A stretch of DNA of 64,000 bases from Azoarcus sp. Aa7. GTDB lineage: Bacteria > Pseudomonadota > Gammaproteobacteria > Burkholderiales > Rhodocyclaceae. Below are positions 55,554 to 64,000 of the stretch, piece by piece (the stretch's first letter is position 1; each line of letters starts with the position of its first letter). The position numbers and the translations under genes are program-made. The DNA is taken from assembly GCF_014822185.1 (NCBI RefSeq), contig NZ_QVLR01000056.1, positions 1 through 64,000 on the forward strand, given 5' to 3'. Below the pieces are notes generated by a model. It ran no database searches, had not been told where the DNA came from, and saw only the letters and a list, made by a program, of their open reading frames with translations.

Positions 55554-56942
55554 TCAGGCGGCGAGGGTGGCGGACTGCGCAAGCCGGGCTTGTGCGACGG
55601 CTTGCAGGCTGGCTTCGGGCAGGGCCCAGCGGGTCGGCCCGACCTCGTGGTGTTCGGCGAGGAACAGGTTGCCGAGCGTGAAGATCAGCGCCTTCGTGCC
55701 GCGGTAGCCGACGGACAGCTGGTCGCTCGCGCCGAGGCGATCGAAGAGCGGCAGGCCCGCGCGGTGGAAGGGGATGTGCAGGCGCTCGGCGGCCTGCCGG
55801 CCGTGCGAGTGGGTGATCATCAGGTCGCAGTCGCGGGCGCCGGCTTCGAGGTCTTCGAGATCGCCGATCAGGACTTCGTCGGTCGGCAGGCGTTCGAGGA
55901 GCGGCGAGGCGGTGGTCGTGACCGCGGTGTGGAGTTTGGCGCCCATCTCATGGATGAGGCTTCCGAGCGCCCAGAGCAGGTCGGGCTCGGCGCCGATCGC
56001 GATCTTCTTGCCGCCGAAGAAGAAGTGGCCGTCGAGCATCGCGTCCTGCAGCTGGCTGCGCTGGCGCCGCCATTTTTCGGGCACGGGCGTGCCGGAGATC
56101 TCGGCGAGGTGGGCGATGAAATGGTCCATCGCATCCAGCCCGGTGAGGCGGTCGAAGACGCGGTAGGGGACGCCCGCGCGGGCTTCGAGCGCGGCGGCGG
56201 CGGGGCGCATCTGTTCGCCGATCGCCAGCGTGGCGATCAAGGCGCCGAGGCGGCGGGCATCGGCGAGGGGCGTGCCGCCGATGGTGGTCGGGCTGAAATC
56301 GTCGGCGATGTGGCCGTCGAGCGAGCCGGAGACGTCGGGCAGGAAGATCGGGGCGAGGCCGAAGGATTCGACGATCTCGCGCACTTCCTCGATGTCGCGC
56401 GGCGTGAGGTGGCAGCCGGGCAGCACGGCGACCTGGCGCGAGCGCTGCGGACGGATCTGAACCGGATCGACGAGCGTCCTGACCATCGCTTCGGTGGCCT
56501 TCGCCCAGCCGTCCTGGAAGGCGCCGAGGTAGTCCGGCGTCGAGACGTAGACGATCGCGGTGTCGGCGATCTCGGGGTGGCGCTGGTGGATCAGCTTGAG
56601 GAAGCCCTCGACGTCGTCGCCCTTGGTCTCGGTGAGGCCGGTCGAGCAGATCGCGATGAGGTCCGGCTTGGCGCGCGTGCGGATGTTGAGGATGGCCTTC
56701 TCGATGTTCTCCATGCCGCCCATGATCGTCGTCGCTTCGTTCATGGCGGTCGTCTGCAGCGGGATCGCTTCGCGGAAGTGGCGCACCAGCACCACGAGGC
56801 CGAAGGACGTGCAGCCCTGCGAGCCGTGCATCACGGGCATGCAACGGTTCATGCCGAGGAAGGCGTAGCTCGCGCCGAGCGGCTGGCTCATCTTGAGCGG
56901 ATTGACCGCGCAGGCCTTCTTGGGGATCACGATCTTAGCCAT
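55554..56942 (-). CDS. nifN: NifN, FeMo-cofactor scaffold beta subunit
   Basis: This 462-residue protein resembles NifK and forms the NifEN scaffold on which the cofactor precursor is completed. It has [41 protein letters not shown] and [14 protein letters not shown]. The cluster cysteine lies in GSQGCTSF. The ATG at 56942 overlaps nifE by eight bases, so the two subunits are translationally coupled. It is full length. Confidence 0.95.
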   Translation of the reverse strand: MAKIVIPKKACAVNPLKMSQPLGASYAFLGMNRCMPVMHGSQGCTSFGLVVLVRHFREAIPLQTTAMNEATTIMGGMENIEKAILNIRTRAKPDLIAICSTGLTETKGDDVEGFLKLIHQRHPEIADTAIVYVSTPDYLGAFQDGWAKATEAMVRTLVDPVQIRPQRSRQVAVLPGCHLTPRDIEEVREIVESFGLAPIFLPDVSGSLDGHIADDFSPTTIGGTPLADARRLGALIATLAIGEQMRPAAAALEARAGVPYRVFDRLTGLDAMDHFIAHLAEISGTPVPEKWRRQRSQLQDAMLDGHFFFGGKKIAIGAEPDLLWALGSLIHEMGAKLHTAVTTTASPLLERLPTDEVLIGDLEDLEAGARDCDLMITHSHGRQAAERLHIPFHRAGLPLFDRLGASDQLSVGYRGTKALIFTLGNLFLAEHHEVGPTRWALPEASLQAVAQARLAQSATLAA

Positions 56943-58443
56943 GGGCCACCTCCAGCGCGTCAGGTTTGGAGTCCCCGGCCGGTACGCCTGCATGCGCACC
57001 GGCGCTCGTCGGGCCTTCAGTCCGCAGGGACTGAAGGCACATCCCCTCCTCGCCCCAGGGCGCCGCCTTGCGTACCTGCTCCCACACCGGGTTGTGGAGC
57101 GTCTTGTCGATTTCCTCGACGAGGCTCACCATGCCTTCGTAGCCGGCGTAGGCGTAGTGGCGTTCCTGGTTGATGTCGAGCCAGGGCATCTTGGCCTTCA
57201 GCGCGACGAACTGCGAACGGCCGCCGGACAGCATGATGTCGGCGCGGGCTTCCTTGAGCATCGCGTACATTTCGCGCGGGCTCATGTCGTCGATCATGTG
57301 CGCTCTGTCGTCATCACTGAGACCCATGATCTCCTTGATCTTTTCCTTGTCTTCCTTCGTCGATTTCTTGACGCTGGTGCCGACGATCTCGATGCCGACT
57401 TCCTGCAGCGCGGCGACCACCGACCACGACTTCACGCCGCCGGTGATGAGCAATACGCGCTTGCCCGCGAGGCGTGCCTTGTAGGGTTCGAGCCGCGCCC
57501 ACGCGCGCGCTTCCTCGGCGGCGATCAGCGCCTCGGTGCGCGCCATCAGCTCTTCCGGTGCGCCCTTTTCGATGAGCAGCCGCGCGATCTCGCGCAGCGA
57601 GTCGGAGACGTCGGCGATGCCGTAGAAGGAGCCTTCGAAGAAGGGGATGGCGTAGCGCTCTTCCATCTTGCGCGCGACGTTGATCATCGCCTTCGAGCAC
57701 ACCATCATCGCGGCCTTGGCGCGGTGCGACCAGGCGACTTCCTTGTAACGGGCGTCGCCGCTGATGCAGGACAGCACGCGGATGCCGAGCGCGTCGAGGA
57801 GCGGCGTGATCTGCCACAGCTCGCCGGAGAGGTTGTACTCGCCGATGATGTTGATGTCGTAGGGAGTGGTGAACTCGGGCTCTTCGGTGCCGATCACGTA
57901 GTCGAGCAGGGCTTCGGCGCCGAGCTTGTTGCCGAGGTTCTTGACGCCGGCGAAGCCGGGGGAGTTGACCGGGATCACCGGCTTGCCGAACTTCGCACTG
58001 GCGGCCTTGCATACGGCCTCGATGTCGTCGCCGATCAGCGCCGTGACGCAGGTCTGGTACACGAACACCGCGGGCGGATCGACCTTGTCGATGATTTCCT
58101 TGATCGCCTTGTACAGCCGCTTCTCGCCGCCGTAGATGACGTCCATCTCGTTGATGTCGGTGGTGAAGCCGGTGCGATAGGTCGTCGGGCCCGAGGACGC
58201 CGCGTGGCGGTTGTCCCACGAGTTGCCTTCGCAGGCGATCGGTCCGTGCACGAGGTGCGCGACGTCGACGATCGGCTGCAGCGCGATCTTGGCGCCGTCG
58301 AAGGCACAGCCGCCGGCCGCGGCGCCGGGCGCGAGCTGCTTGGTACAGCCCTTCTTGCGTTCCTTCTCCGACTTGCCCTGGTTCTTGTCGCAACCGGGTT
58401 CGTCGAAAACGGCCTGGATCTTCTGGTTGAGCAGGGCGCTCAT
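56935..58443 (-). CDS. nifE: NifE, FeMo-cofactor scaffold alpha subunit
   Basis: This 502-residue protein is the NifD-like part of the NifEN scaffold. It has [61 protein letters not shown] and [14 protein letters not shown], with the conserved cofactor-region cysteine. The C-terminal 30 residues are low-complexity. Its start lies 187 bases after the nifK stop; that gap is mostly palindromic repeat, and no promoter was seen there, so nifE is probably transcribed from the nifH promoter. Confidence 0.95.
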   Translation of the reverse strand: MSALLNQKIQAVFDEPGCDKNQGKSEKERKKGCTKQLAPGAAAGGCAFDGAKIALQPIVDVAHLVHGPIACEGNSWDNRHAASSGPTTYRTGFTTDINEMDVIYGGEKRLYKAIKEIIDKVDPPAVFVYQTCVTALIGDDIEAVCKAASAKFGKPVIPVNSPGFAGVKNLGNKLGAEALLDYVIGTEEPEFTTPYDINIIGEYNLSGELWQITPLLDALGIRVLSCISGDARYKEVAWSHRAKAAMMVCSKAMINVARKMEERYAIPFFEGSFYGIADVSDSLREIARLLIEKGAPEELMARTEALIAAEEARAWARLEPYKARLAGKRVLLITGGVKSWSVVAALQEVGIEIVGTSVKKSTKEDKEKIKEIMGLSDDDRAHMIDDMSPREMYAMLKEARADIMLSGGRSQFVALKAKMPWLDINQERHYAYAGYEGMVSLVEEIDKTLHNPVWEQVRKAAPWGEEGMCLQSLRTEGPTSAGAHAGVPAGDSKPDALEVAHG

Positions 58444-58474
58444 CTCGTGCCTCCGTGCGACGCGTTACAACCTT

Positions 58475-58628
58475 GTGTGTGGCGGGTTGGCTCCCGCCCT
58501 ACGGATCGGGGTGGGGTAGGTTGGGTTGAGCGCAGCGAAGCCCAACATTCGGCGCAATCGGAGCCGCCGTTGTTGGGCTTCGCTGCGCTCAACCCAACCT
58601 ACGAGCCACGAGCTCAGCCCAACCTACG
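58475..58628. repeat. Palindromic repeat array filling the nifK-nifE gap
   Basis: A half of the GTAGGGCGGG family (GGCGGGTTGGCTCCCGCCCTACG, 58478-58500) is followed by a full GTAGGTTGGG-type element. Its arms are GTAGGTTGGGTTGAGCGCAG (58516 on) and CTGCGCTCAACCCAACCTAC (ending 58602), and a third short arm ends at 58628, three bases before the nifK stop. The arms are perfectly inverted over more than 20 bp. Confidence 0.88.
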
Positions 58629-58630
58629 CC

Positions 58631-60190
58631 TTACCGGATGATGTCGAAGCTGTAGTCCGTCTTCGATGCCACGTTGGTATTGGCGTCCAGCGCCTCGAAG
58701 TACTCGTCGAGGATCTGCATCAACACGTGCAGCCCGCCCTGGTAGCCCCAGATCGGCAGCCGGTGGTAGTGGTGGCGGTCGAAGATGGGGAAGCCGATGC
58801 GGATCAGCGGTGTGCCGGTGTCGCGCTCGAGGTACTTGCCGTAGGTGTTGCCGATCAGGAAGTCCACCGGCTCGGTGTTGAGCAGCGAGCGCATGTGCCA
58901 CAGGTCGCGCTTCGGATACACGTGGCAGTCGCGGCCCACCGGCGACGCGTCGAGCAGCGCCTGCACCTTCGCCGCCCACTTGTCGTCGCCGTTGGTGGCG
59001 AGGATGTGGGTCGGCTCGCAGCCCAGGTCGAGCAGGAACTGGGTGAGGCCCAGCATCATGTCCGGATCGCCGTAAAGCGCGAACTTCTTGCCGTGCAGGT
59101 GGGCCTGCGAGTCGGTGATCGCATCGACGAGGCGGCCGCGTTCGAGCTTCAGCGCGTCGGGCACCGGCTTGCCGGTGATGCGCGACAGTTCCTTGAGGAA
59201 CTTGTCGGTGCCGGTGACGCCGATCGGGCTGTTGAGGGTGACGACTTCCTGGCCTTTCTCGGCGATGTACTTGGCGGTCTTCTCGGCAGAGTATCCCTGG
59301 TAGACGATGGTGGCCTTGGCGTTGAGCGCGGCGGCGGCTTGTTCCTTCGTCGTGCCGCCTTCGTACATGCGGAACTGGCCGTCGGTGGGGGTATCCCAGG
59401 CGTCCGACGGATCGCACAGGACGGTCGCCTCGACGCCCATCATCGAGAACAGGCGCTTGATCTCCTTCATGTTGCCGACGACGTAGCCGTCGAAGCCGCC
59501 GATGAAGTTCACCGTCTCGTTGGGCGCGCGTTCGAGCTTCGGCGCCGTGCCGGCCTTGCCGTCCCAGAAGTGCTGCAGGATGCCCTTCAGCGCGTTGTCG
59601 TAGCCGGTGATGTGGCTGCCGACGAAGGCCGGGGTGTGGGCGAAGGGCACGTCGTACTCGGCGGGCACGCTGCCTTTCTGCTTGGCGGTCTTGATGAAGG
59701 CGTCGAGGTCGTCGCCGATCACTTCGGCCATGCAGGTGGTGGAGACGGCAATCATCTCCGGCTTGTACAGGCTCAGGGAGTTGGCGAGGCCGTCGACCAT
59801 GTTGTTGAGGCCGCCGAACACCGCCGCGTCCTCGGTCATCGACGAGGAGACGCAGGACGTCGGTTCCTTGAAGTGGCGCGAGAAGTGCGAGCGGTAGTAG
59901 GCGACGCAGCCCTGCGAGCCATGCACGAAGGACAGCGTCTTCGAGAAGCCGTTGGCGACGAAGACCGCGCCGAGCGGCTGGCAGGCCTTGGCGGGGTTCA
60001 CCGTCAGCGCCTCGCGCTTGAAGTTCTTCTCGCGGTAGTCCCAGGACTTGGTCCAGTCGCGGATCTCGGCGACCTTGTCGGCCGGGTGGCCGAACTCGAA
60101 GTTGGCCTTCTTGTTCTCGAACAGCTCGGTGTATTCGGGCTGGCGGAACAGCATCTCGTGGTCGATGACCTTTTCAGCGTTTTGCGGCAT
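58631..60190 (-). CDS. nifK: Nitrogenase molybdenum-iron protein beta chain
   Basis: This 519-residue subunit carries the P-cluster cysteines Cys70 (AKACQPLG), Cys95 ([11 protein letters not shown]) and Cys153 ([12 protein letters not shown]). [21 protein letters not shown] is the conserved region beside the P-cluster. The length fits the NifK of Mo-nitrogenases from proteobacteria. It lies 64 bases after nifD and ends at the repeat array before nifE. Confidence 0.98.
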   Translation of the reverse strand: MPQNAEKVIDHEMLFRQPEYTELFENKKANFEFGHPADKVAEIRDWTKSWDYREKNFKREALTVNPAKACQPLGAVFVANGFSKTLSFVHGSQGCVAYYRSHFSRHFKEPTSCVSSSMTEDAAVFGGLNNMVDGLANSLSLYKPEMIAVSTTCMAEVIGDDLDAFIKTAKQKGSVPAEYDVPFAHTPAFVGSHITGYDNALKGILQHFWDGKAGTAPKLERAPNETVNFIGGFDGYVVGNMKEIKRLFSMMGVEATVLCDPSDAWDTPTDGQFRMYEGGTTKEQAAAALNAKATIVYQGYSAEKTAKYIAEKGQEVVTLNSPIGVTGTDKFLKELSRITGKPVPDALKLERGRLVDAITDSQAHLHGKKFALYGDPDMMLGLTQFLLDLGCEPTHILATNGDDKWAAKVQALLDASPVGRDCHVYPKRDLWHMRSLLNTEPVDFLIGNTYGKYLERDTGTPLIRIGFPIFDRHHYHRLPIWGYQGGLHVLMQILDEYFEALDANTNVASKTDYSFDIIR

Positions 60191-60254
60191 GGTGAATCTC
60201 CTGAATACGTGAAGAATTGGGCGGCAAGCTCAGGCGGCGAGGGGTGAATCGCGC

Positions 60255-61709
60255 TCAAGCCGCGAAGGGATCCTTCGCCAGCCCCCACACCGGGCTGTTG
60301 ATGGCCATGTCCATGTCGCGGGCGAAGATGGCGAAGCCGTCGTAGCCGTGGTACGGGCCCGAGTAGTCCCACGAGTGCATCTGGCGGAAGGGCACGCCCA
60401 TCTTCTGGAAGACGTACTTTTCCTTGATGCCGGAACCGACCAGGTCGGGTTTGATCTTGTCGACGAAGTGCTCGAACTCGTGGCTATTGACGTCGTCGTA
60501 GATCAGCGTGCCGTCGTTCACGTAGTGGGTGGTGCGCTGGTAGTCGTCGCCGTGGCCGAACTCGTAGCCGGTGCCGACCACGTTCATGCCGAGATCTTCA
60601 TACGCGCCGATGACGTGGCGCGGACGCAGGCCGCCGACGAACAGCATCACCGTCTTGCCTTCGAGGCGCGGCTTGTACTTGGCGATCACCGCCTCGGTCA
60701 GCGCGCGGTACTTGGCGATGACCTTTTCGGTGTTCTCCTTGATCTTGTCGTCGAAGTGGCTGGCGATTTCGCGCAGGCTCGCCTCGATCTTCGACGGACC
60801 GAAGAAGTTGTACTCGACCCAGGGCACGCCATACTTCTCTTCCATGTGGCGCGAGATGTAGTTCATCGAGCGGTAGCAGTGCAGCACGTTGAGCTTGGCC
60901 TTGGGCGTGTTCTCCAGCTCGGCGAGGGTGCCGTCGCCGGACCACTGGGCGATCACGCGCAGGCCCATCTCTTCGAGCAGGATGCGTGAGGACCACGCGT
61001 CGCCGCCGATGTTGTAGTCGCCGATGATGGCGACGTCGTAGGGGCTGCTCTCGAACTTGTTCTTGTCCGGGTCGGTCTTGTCGAACACAAAGTCGCGCAC
61101 CGCGTCGTTGGCGATGTGGTGGCCCAGCGACTGGGAGACGCCGCGGAAGCCTTCGCAGCGCACCGGCACGATGGTCTTGCCGCCGTACTCCTTGGACTTC
61201 TTCTTCGACACCGCCTCGATGTCGTCGCCGATCAGGCCGATCGGGCACTCGGACTGCACGGTGATGCCCTTGTTGAGCGGGAAGAGTTCCTGGATCTCGT
61301 CCATGATCTTCTCGAGCTTCTTGTCGCCGCCGAAGACGATGTCCTTCTCCTGGAAGTCGGAGGTGAATTGCATCGTCACGAAGCTATCGACGCCGGTGGT
61401 GCCGATGTAATAGTTGCGGCGCGCCGCCCACGAGTACTGGCCGCAGCCGACCGGGCCGTGGCTGATGTGCACCATGTCCTTGATCGGACCCCAGACGACG
61501 CCCTTGGAGCCGGCGTAGGCACAGCCGCGGATCGTCATCACGCCGGGCAGCGACTTGATGTTCGACTTGACGTTGCAGTCGGGCTTGCCTTCCTCATGCA
61601 CCGCGAGGTGCTTGGCGCGCTTCTTGGCGGTTTTTTCGGGGTAGGCCTCGAGGACCTCGGCGATCAGTTCCTGGTTTCGGGCTTTGGTTTCTTCAACGGT
61701 GAGGCTCAT
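60255..61709 (-). CDS. nifD: Nitrogenase molybdenum-iron protein alpha chain
   Basis: This 484-residue subunit holds FeMo-co through Cys278 ([13 protein letters not shown]) and His445 ([20 protein letters not shown]). Its P-cluster cysteines are Cys63 ([11 protein letters not shown]), Cys89 ([10 protein letters not shown]) and Cys155 ([11 protein letters not shown]). His197/198 in [13 protein letters not shown] corresponds to the conserved histidine near the cofactor. The ATG at 61709 follows GGAGA; an upstream in-frame start would add only four residues. It is 186 bases from nifH. Confidence 0.98.
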   Translation of the reverse strand: MSLTVEETKARNQELIAEVLEAYPEKTAKKRAKHLAVHEEGKPDCNVKSNIKSLPGVMTIRGCAYAGSKGVVWGPIKDMVHISHGPVGCGQYSWAARRNYYIGTTGVDSFVTMQFTSDFQEKDIVFGGDKKLEKIMDEIQELFPLNKGITVQSECPIGLIGDDIEAVSKKKSKEYGGKTIVPVRCEGFRGVSQSLGHHIANDAVRDFVFDKTDPDKNKFESSPYDVAIIGDYNIGGDAWSSRILLEEMGLRVIAQWSGDGTLAELENTPKAKLNVLHCYRSMNYISRHMEEKYGVPWVEYNFFGPSKIEASLREIASHFDDKIKENTEKVIAKYRALTEAVIAKYKPRLEGKTVMLFVGGLRPRHVIGAYEDLGMNVVGTGYEFGHGDDYQRTTHYVNDGTLIYDDVNSHEFEHFVDKIKPDLVGSGIKEKYVFQKMGVPFRQMHSWDYSGPYHGYDGFAIFARDMDMAINSPVWGLAKDPFAA

Positions 61710-61894
61710 GGTGCTCTCCAATCACAGAATCGAACTCTTCAATCCGGCGCTCCCACGTCCTGGGAGAGCTCTGCGCAAAGCGCGGACCGGCGGGCAGGCG
61801 ACCGGCCACCCAGGCCGCGCCACACTTTTCGCGGAGATCTCCGCGTTGCGCGCCGGCAGCCCCGCGACGGGCCTGCCGGACGCGCGGGAAGTGC
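61710..61894. other. nifH-nifD spacer with a perfect palindrome
   Basis: The 185-bp spacer contains CGCGGAGATCTCCGCG (61830-61845), a perfect 16-bp palindrome, in a GC-rich context. The transcript could form an 8-bp stem, although with little loop. No T-run follows in the transcription direction, so it is not a terminator; it might be an mRNA processing or stability site that keeps nifH mRNA in excess. Confidence 0.45.
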
Positions 61895-62800
<906 letters not shown>

Positions 62801-62919
62801 TCAGGTTGAGGTTTTCAGCGCTTACCGTTGCATGCATCCGGTATTGGCCGCTCCGAAACTCTTATAGGTCTTCGTCTCAAGTTGCGCGTTCGGCGAGACA
62901 TCACGGTGCAAGCCTCTTC

Positions 62920-62935
62920 AGCAACCCTTGTGCCA
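62920..62935 (-). promoter_or_regulatory. nifH: Sigma-54-type promoter of the nifHDK operon
   Basis: On the minus strand TGGCACAAGGGTTGCT fits TGGCAC-N5-TTGCW, with GG and GC ten bases apart. It is 144 bases upstream of the nifH start. A NifA upstream site of exact TGT-N10-ACA form was not found in the 250 bases beyond it. Confidence 0.88.
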
Positions 62936-63201
62936 GTACGGGAAAATTATCGTAACTGCCGGAAAATAAAGGAAAAGTGTGTTTGCGCGGATGTCGTGTC
63001 GTGCGCGTTGCGGCGATATACAAACCGAACAAAGGGCACAGAGTCTTGCGCGGAACGACGGGGCGGGGAGGGGCGCCGGCAACGGGCGCTGGATGGCGCT
63101 TTGCGCGCCGGCGCTGGTGCCGGCGGGCGGTGCGCATGTCTGTCGCGGGCCCGGAATACGCCTTGCTTGATGATCGGCAAACCCACTCGCAGGAGCACGT
63201 C

Positions 63202-63627
63202 ATGCAGATCGGTGTCGATACCCAGAGGGCAGTCGAGAACAAGCGCATCTTCGTCGTCGATGACGACGAGGTCAGCGGCATCGCGCTGCAGTTCATGCTT
63301 GCCGACGAAAACGAGACGCACGTGTTCGAGGCGCTCGACGCCGCGCTCGACAAGGCCAGCGCGTGGCCGCCGCAGCTGATCCTGCTCGGGCGCGGGCTGT
63401 GCGTCGGGCAGGAGGCGGCGCTGATCGCGCGCATCAAGGCGAATCTCGCCGGGGTGAAGATCCTGCTCGTGTGCGACGCCTGCAGCGCGCCCGACGTGGC
63501 GATGCTGCGCGCATCGGGCGCCGACGGCATCCTCACGCGACCACTGGATCTGGCGAGCGTACGGCGTAAAGTGGACGGCCAGCTCGGGCGGCGCATGTCG
63601 CTCGGCATCCCTCTCGTCGTCCTCTGA
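63202..63627 (+). CDS. Degenerate receiver-domain protein divergent from nifH
   Basis: This 141-residue protein has a CheY-like fold with the acidic pair in RIFVVDDDEVSG (residues 20-22). The phospho-acceptor position is Gly63 in LILLGRGLCVG instead of Asp, the switch Thr/Ser region is LLVCDACS, and the conserved Lys-Pro turn is ILTRPLDL with Arg in place of Lys. It is therefore a pseudo-receiver that probably cannot be phosphorylated in the usual way. The ATG at 63202 follows AGGAG. It is transcribed away from nifH and followed ten bases later by the truncated haemoglobin gene. Confidence 0.8.
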   Translation: MQIGVDTQRAVENKRIFVVDDDEVSGIALQFMLADENETHVFEALDAALDKASAWPPQLILLGRGLCVGQEAALIARIKANLAGVKILLVCDACSAPDVAMLRASGADGILTRPLDLASVRRKVDGQLGRRMSLGIPLVVL

Positions 63628-63637
63628 GGCCGCTCCG

Positions 63638-64000
63638 ATGCACGCTCCCATCCCGAAAATTGTCGCGAATGTGAACCCGCACTACGAGAGGCTCGGTGGC
63701 GAGCCTGCGGTGCGCCGGCTGGTCGAGCGCTTCTATGCGCTGATGTGCGAACTGCCCGAGGCGGAGAAGATCCGCGCGATGCATCCGCAAGACCTGGCGC
63801 ACGCGAAGGAGAAGCTCTTCATGTTCCTGGCCGGCTGGCTGGGCGGGCCGCCGCTGTACGCCGAGCGCCACGGCCCCCCGCGCCTCGGACGCGCCCACGC
63901 CGGCTTCGGCATCGACCGCTCCGCGCGTGACGCGTGGATGCTGTGCATGACGCGCGCGCTCGACGAGCAGGTGGCCGACGCGGAGCTGCGAGCGCAACTC
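63638..64000 (+). CDS. Group II truncated haemoglobin, 3' end beyond the window
   Basis: The frame is open from the ATG at 63638 to the last base, 121 codons, so at most a few residues are missing. The sequence has HYERLGGEPAVRRLVERFYALM, LFMFLAGWLGGPPLYAERHG and RAHAGFGIDRSARDAWMLCM, the TrHb2 (YjbI-type) pattern with an aromatic residue after the B helix, the proximal His and the conserved Trp. Such globins bind oxygen or nitric oxide. Divergent from nifH, it may protect nitrogenase from oxygen or NO, which is an inference. It follows the pseudo-receiver gene after ten bases. Confidence 0.88.
   Translation, partial: MHAPIPKIVANVNPHYERLGGEPAVRRLVERFYALMCELPEAEKIRAMHPQDLAHAKEKLFMFLAGWLGGPPLYAERHGPPRLGRAHAGFGIDRSARDAWMLCMTRALDEQVADAELRAQL

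Noticed and set aside
63034-63048. GGGCACAGAGTCTTGC upstream of the pseudo-receiver as a divergent sigma-54 promoter
   Set aside because: The GG-GC spacing is eleven, not ten, and the first T of TGGCAC is missing. The gene's promoter therefore remains unknown.

Overview
The window looks like a chromosomal segment of a high-GC, nitrogen-fixing betaproteobacterium of the Azoarcus/Aromatoleum/Thauera type (Rhodocyclales). This is inferred from the strong GC bias at third codon positions, the nifHDKENX order followed by two nif-associated small proteins and ferredoxins, a B12-dependent methylmalonyl-CoA pathway and a betaproteobacterial-type tad locus. No rRNA, tRNA or CRISPR array was seen.

Layout. 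1-4.6 kb: late cobalamin genes (cbiB and cobD with a radical SAM gene on the minus strand, cobQ divergent). 4.7-7.8 kb: a crotonase-family gene divergent from the acetate uptake pair yjcH-actP, which ends in a clear terminator. 7.86-8.9 kb: a ParD-like/RelE-like toxin-antitoxin pair with a palindromic operator, then an MNT nucleotidyltransferase whose HEPN partner is cut off after about ten codons by a palindromic repeat. 9.0-22.6 kb (minus): a complete tad/flp pilus operon, from the Flp pilin and prepilin peptidase to tadD. 23.2-32.2 kb: a polytopic membrane protein, a PAP2 phosphatase, a GtrB-like glycosyltransferase, a lone receiver, a secreted subtilase and a NarL-type response regulator with its histidine kinase. 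32.5-42.3 kb: fumarase, a GntR/FCD regulator, and methylmalonyl-CoA mutase, meaB, pccB and pccA (propionyl-CoA to succinyl-CoA).

42.4-64 kb is a nitrogen-fixation island. A plus-strand operon (43.8-50.1 kb) behind a sigma-54-type promoter encodes an ISC-type Fe-S assembly set (iscS, iscU, erpA-like, iscA, hscA, fdx), then cysE/nifP, nifW and a 2Fe-2S ferredoxin. It converges with a minus-strand operon (62.8-53.0 kb) encoding nifH, D, K, E, N, X, a DUF269 protein, a DUF683 protein, two ferredoxins and nifQ, driven by a second sigma-54-type promoter. Between them lie a diheme cytochrome c, an M48 lipoprotein peptidase, a broken second copy of the nifQ 3' half and an intact MNT/HEPN toxin-antitoxin pair. 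Divergent from nifH are a receiver-like protein lacking the phosphorylatable aspartate and a truncated haemoglobin that runs off the window. nifA, nifB, nifV, nifZ and nifM are not present here.

A family of palindromic intergenic repeats (typically about 100 bp, ends CGTAGGGCGGG...CCCGCCCTACG) occupies many gaps, and a related GTAGGTTGGG-type element fills most of the nifK-nifE gap. Partial duplications (nifQ, M48 peptidase) mark the nif island as recombinationally active. The best candidates for undescribed biology are the pseudo-receiver/haemoglobin pair beside nifH, the structured leader of methylmalonyl-CoA mutase, and the AAA+ ATPase built into the tad operon.
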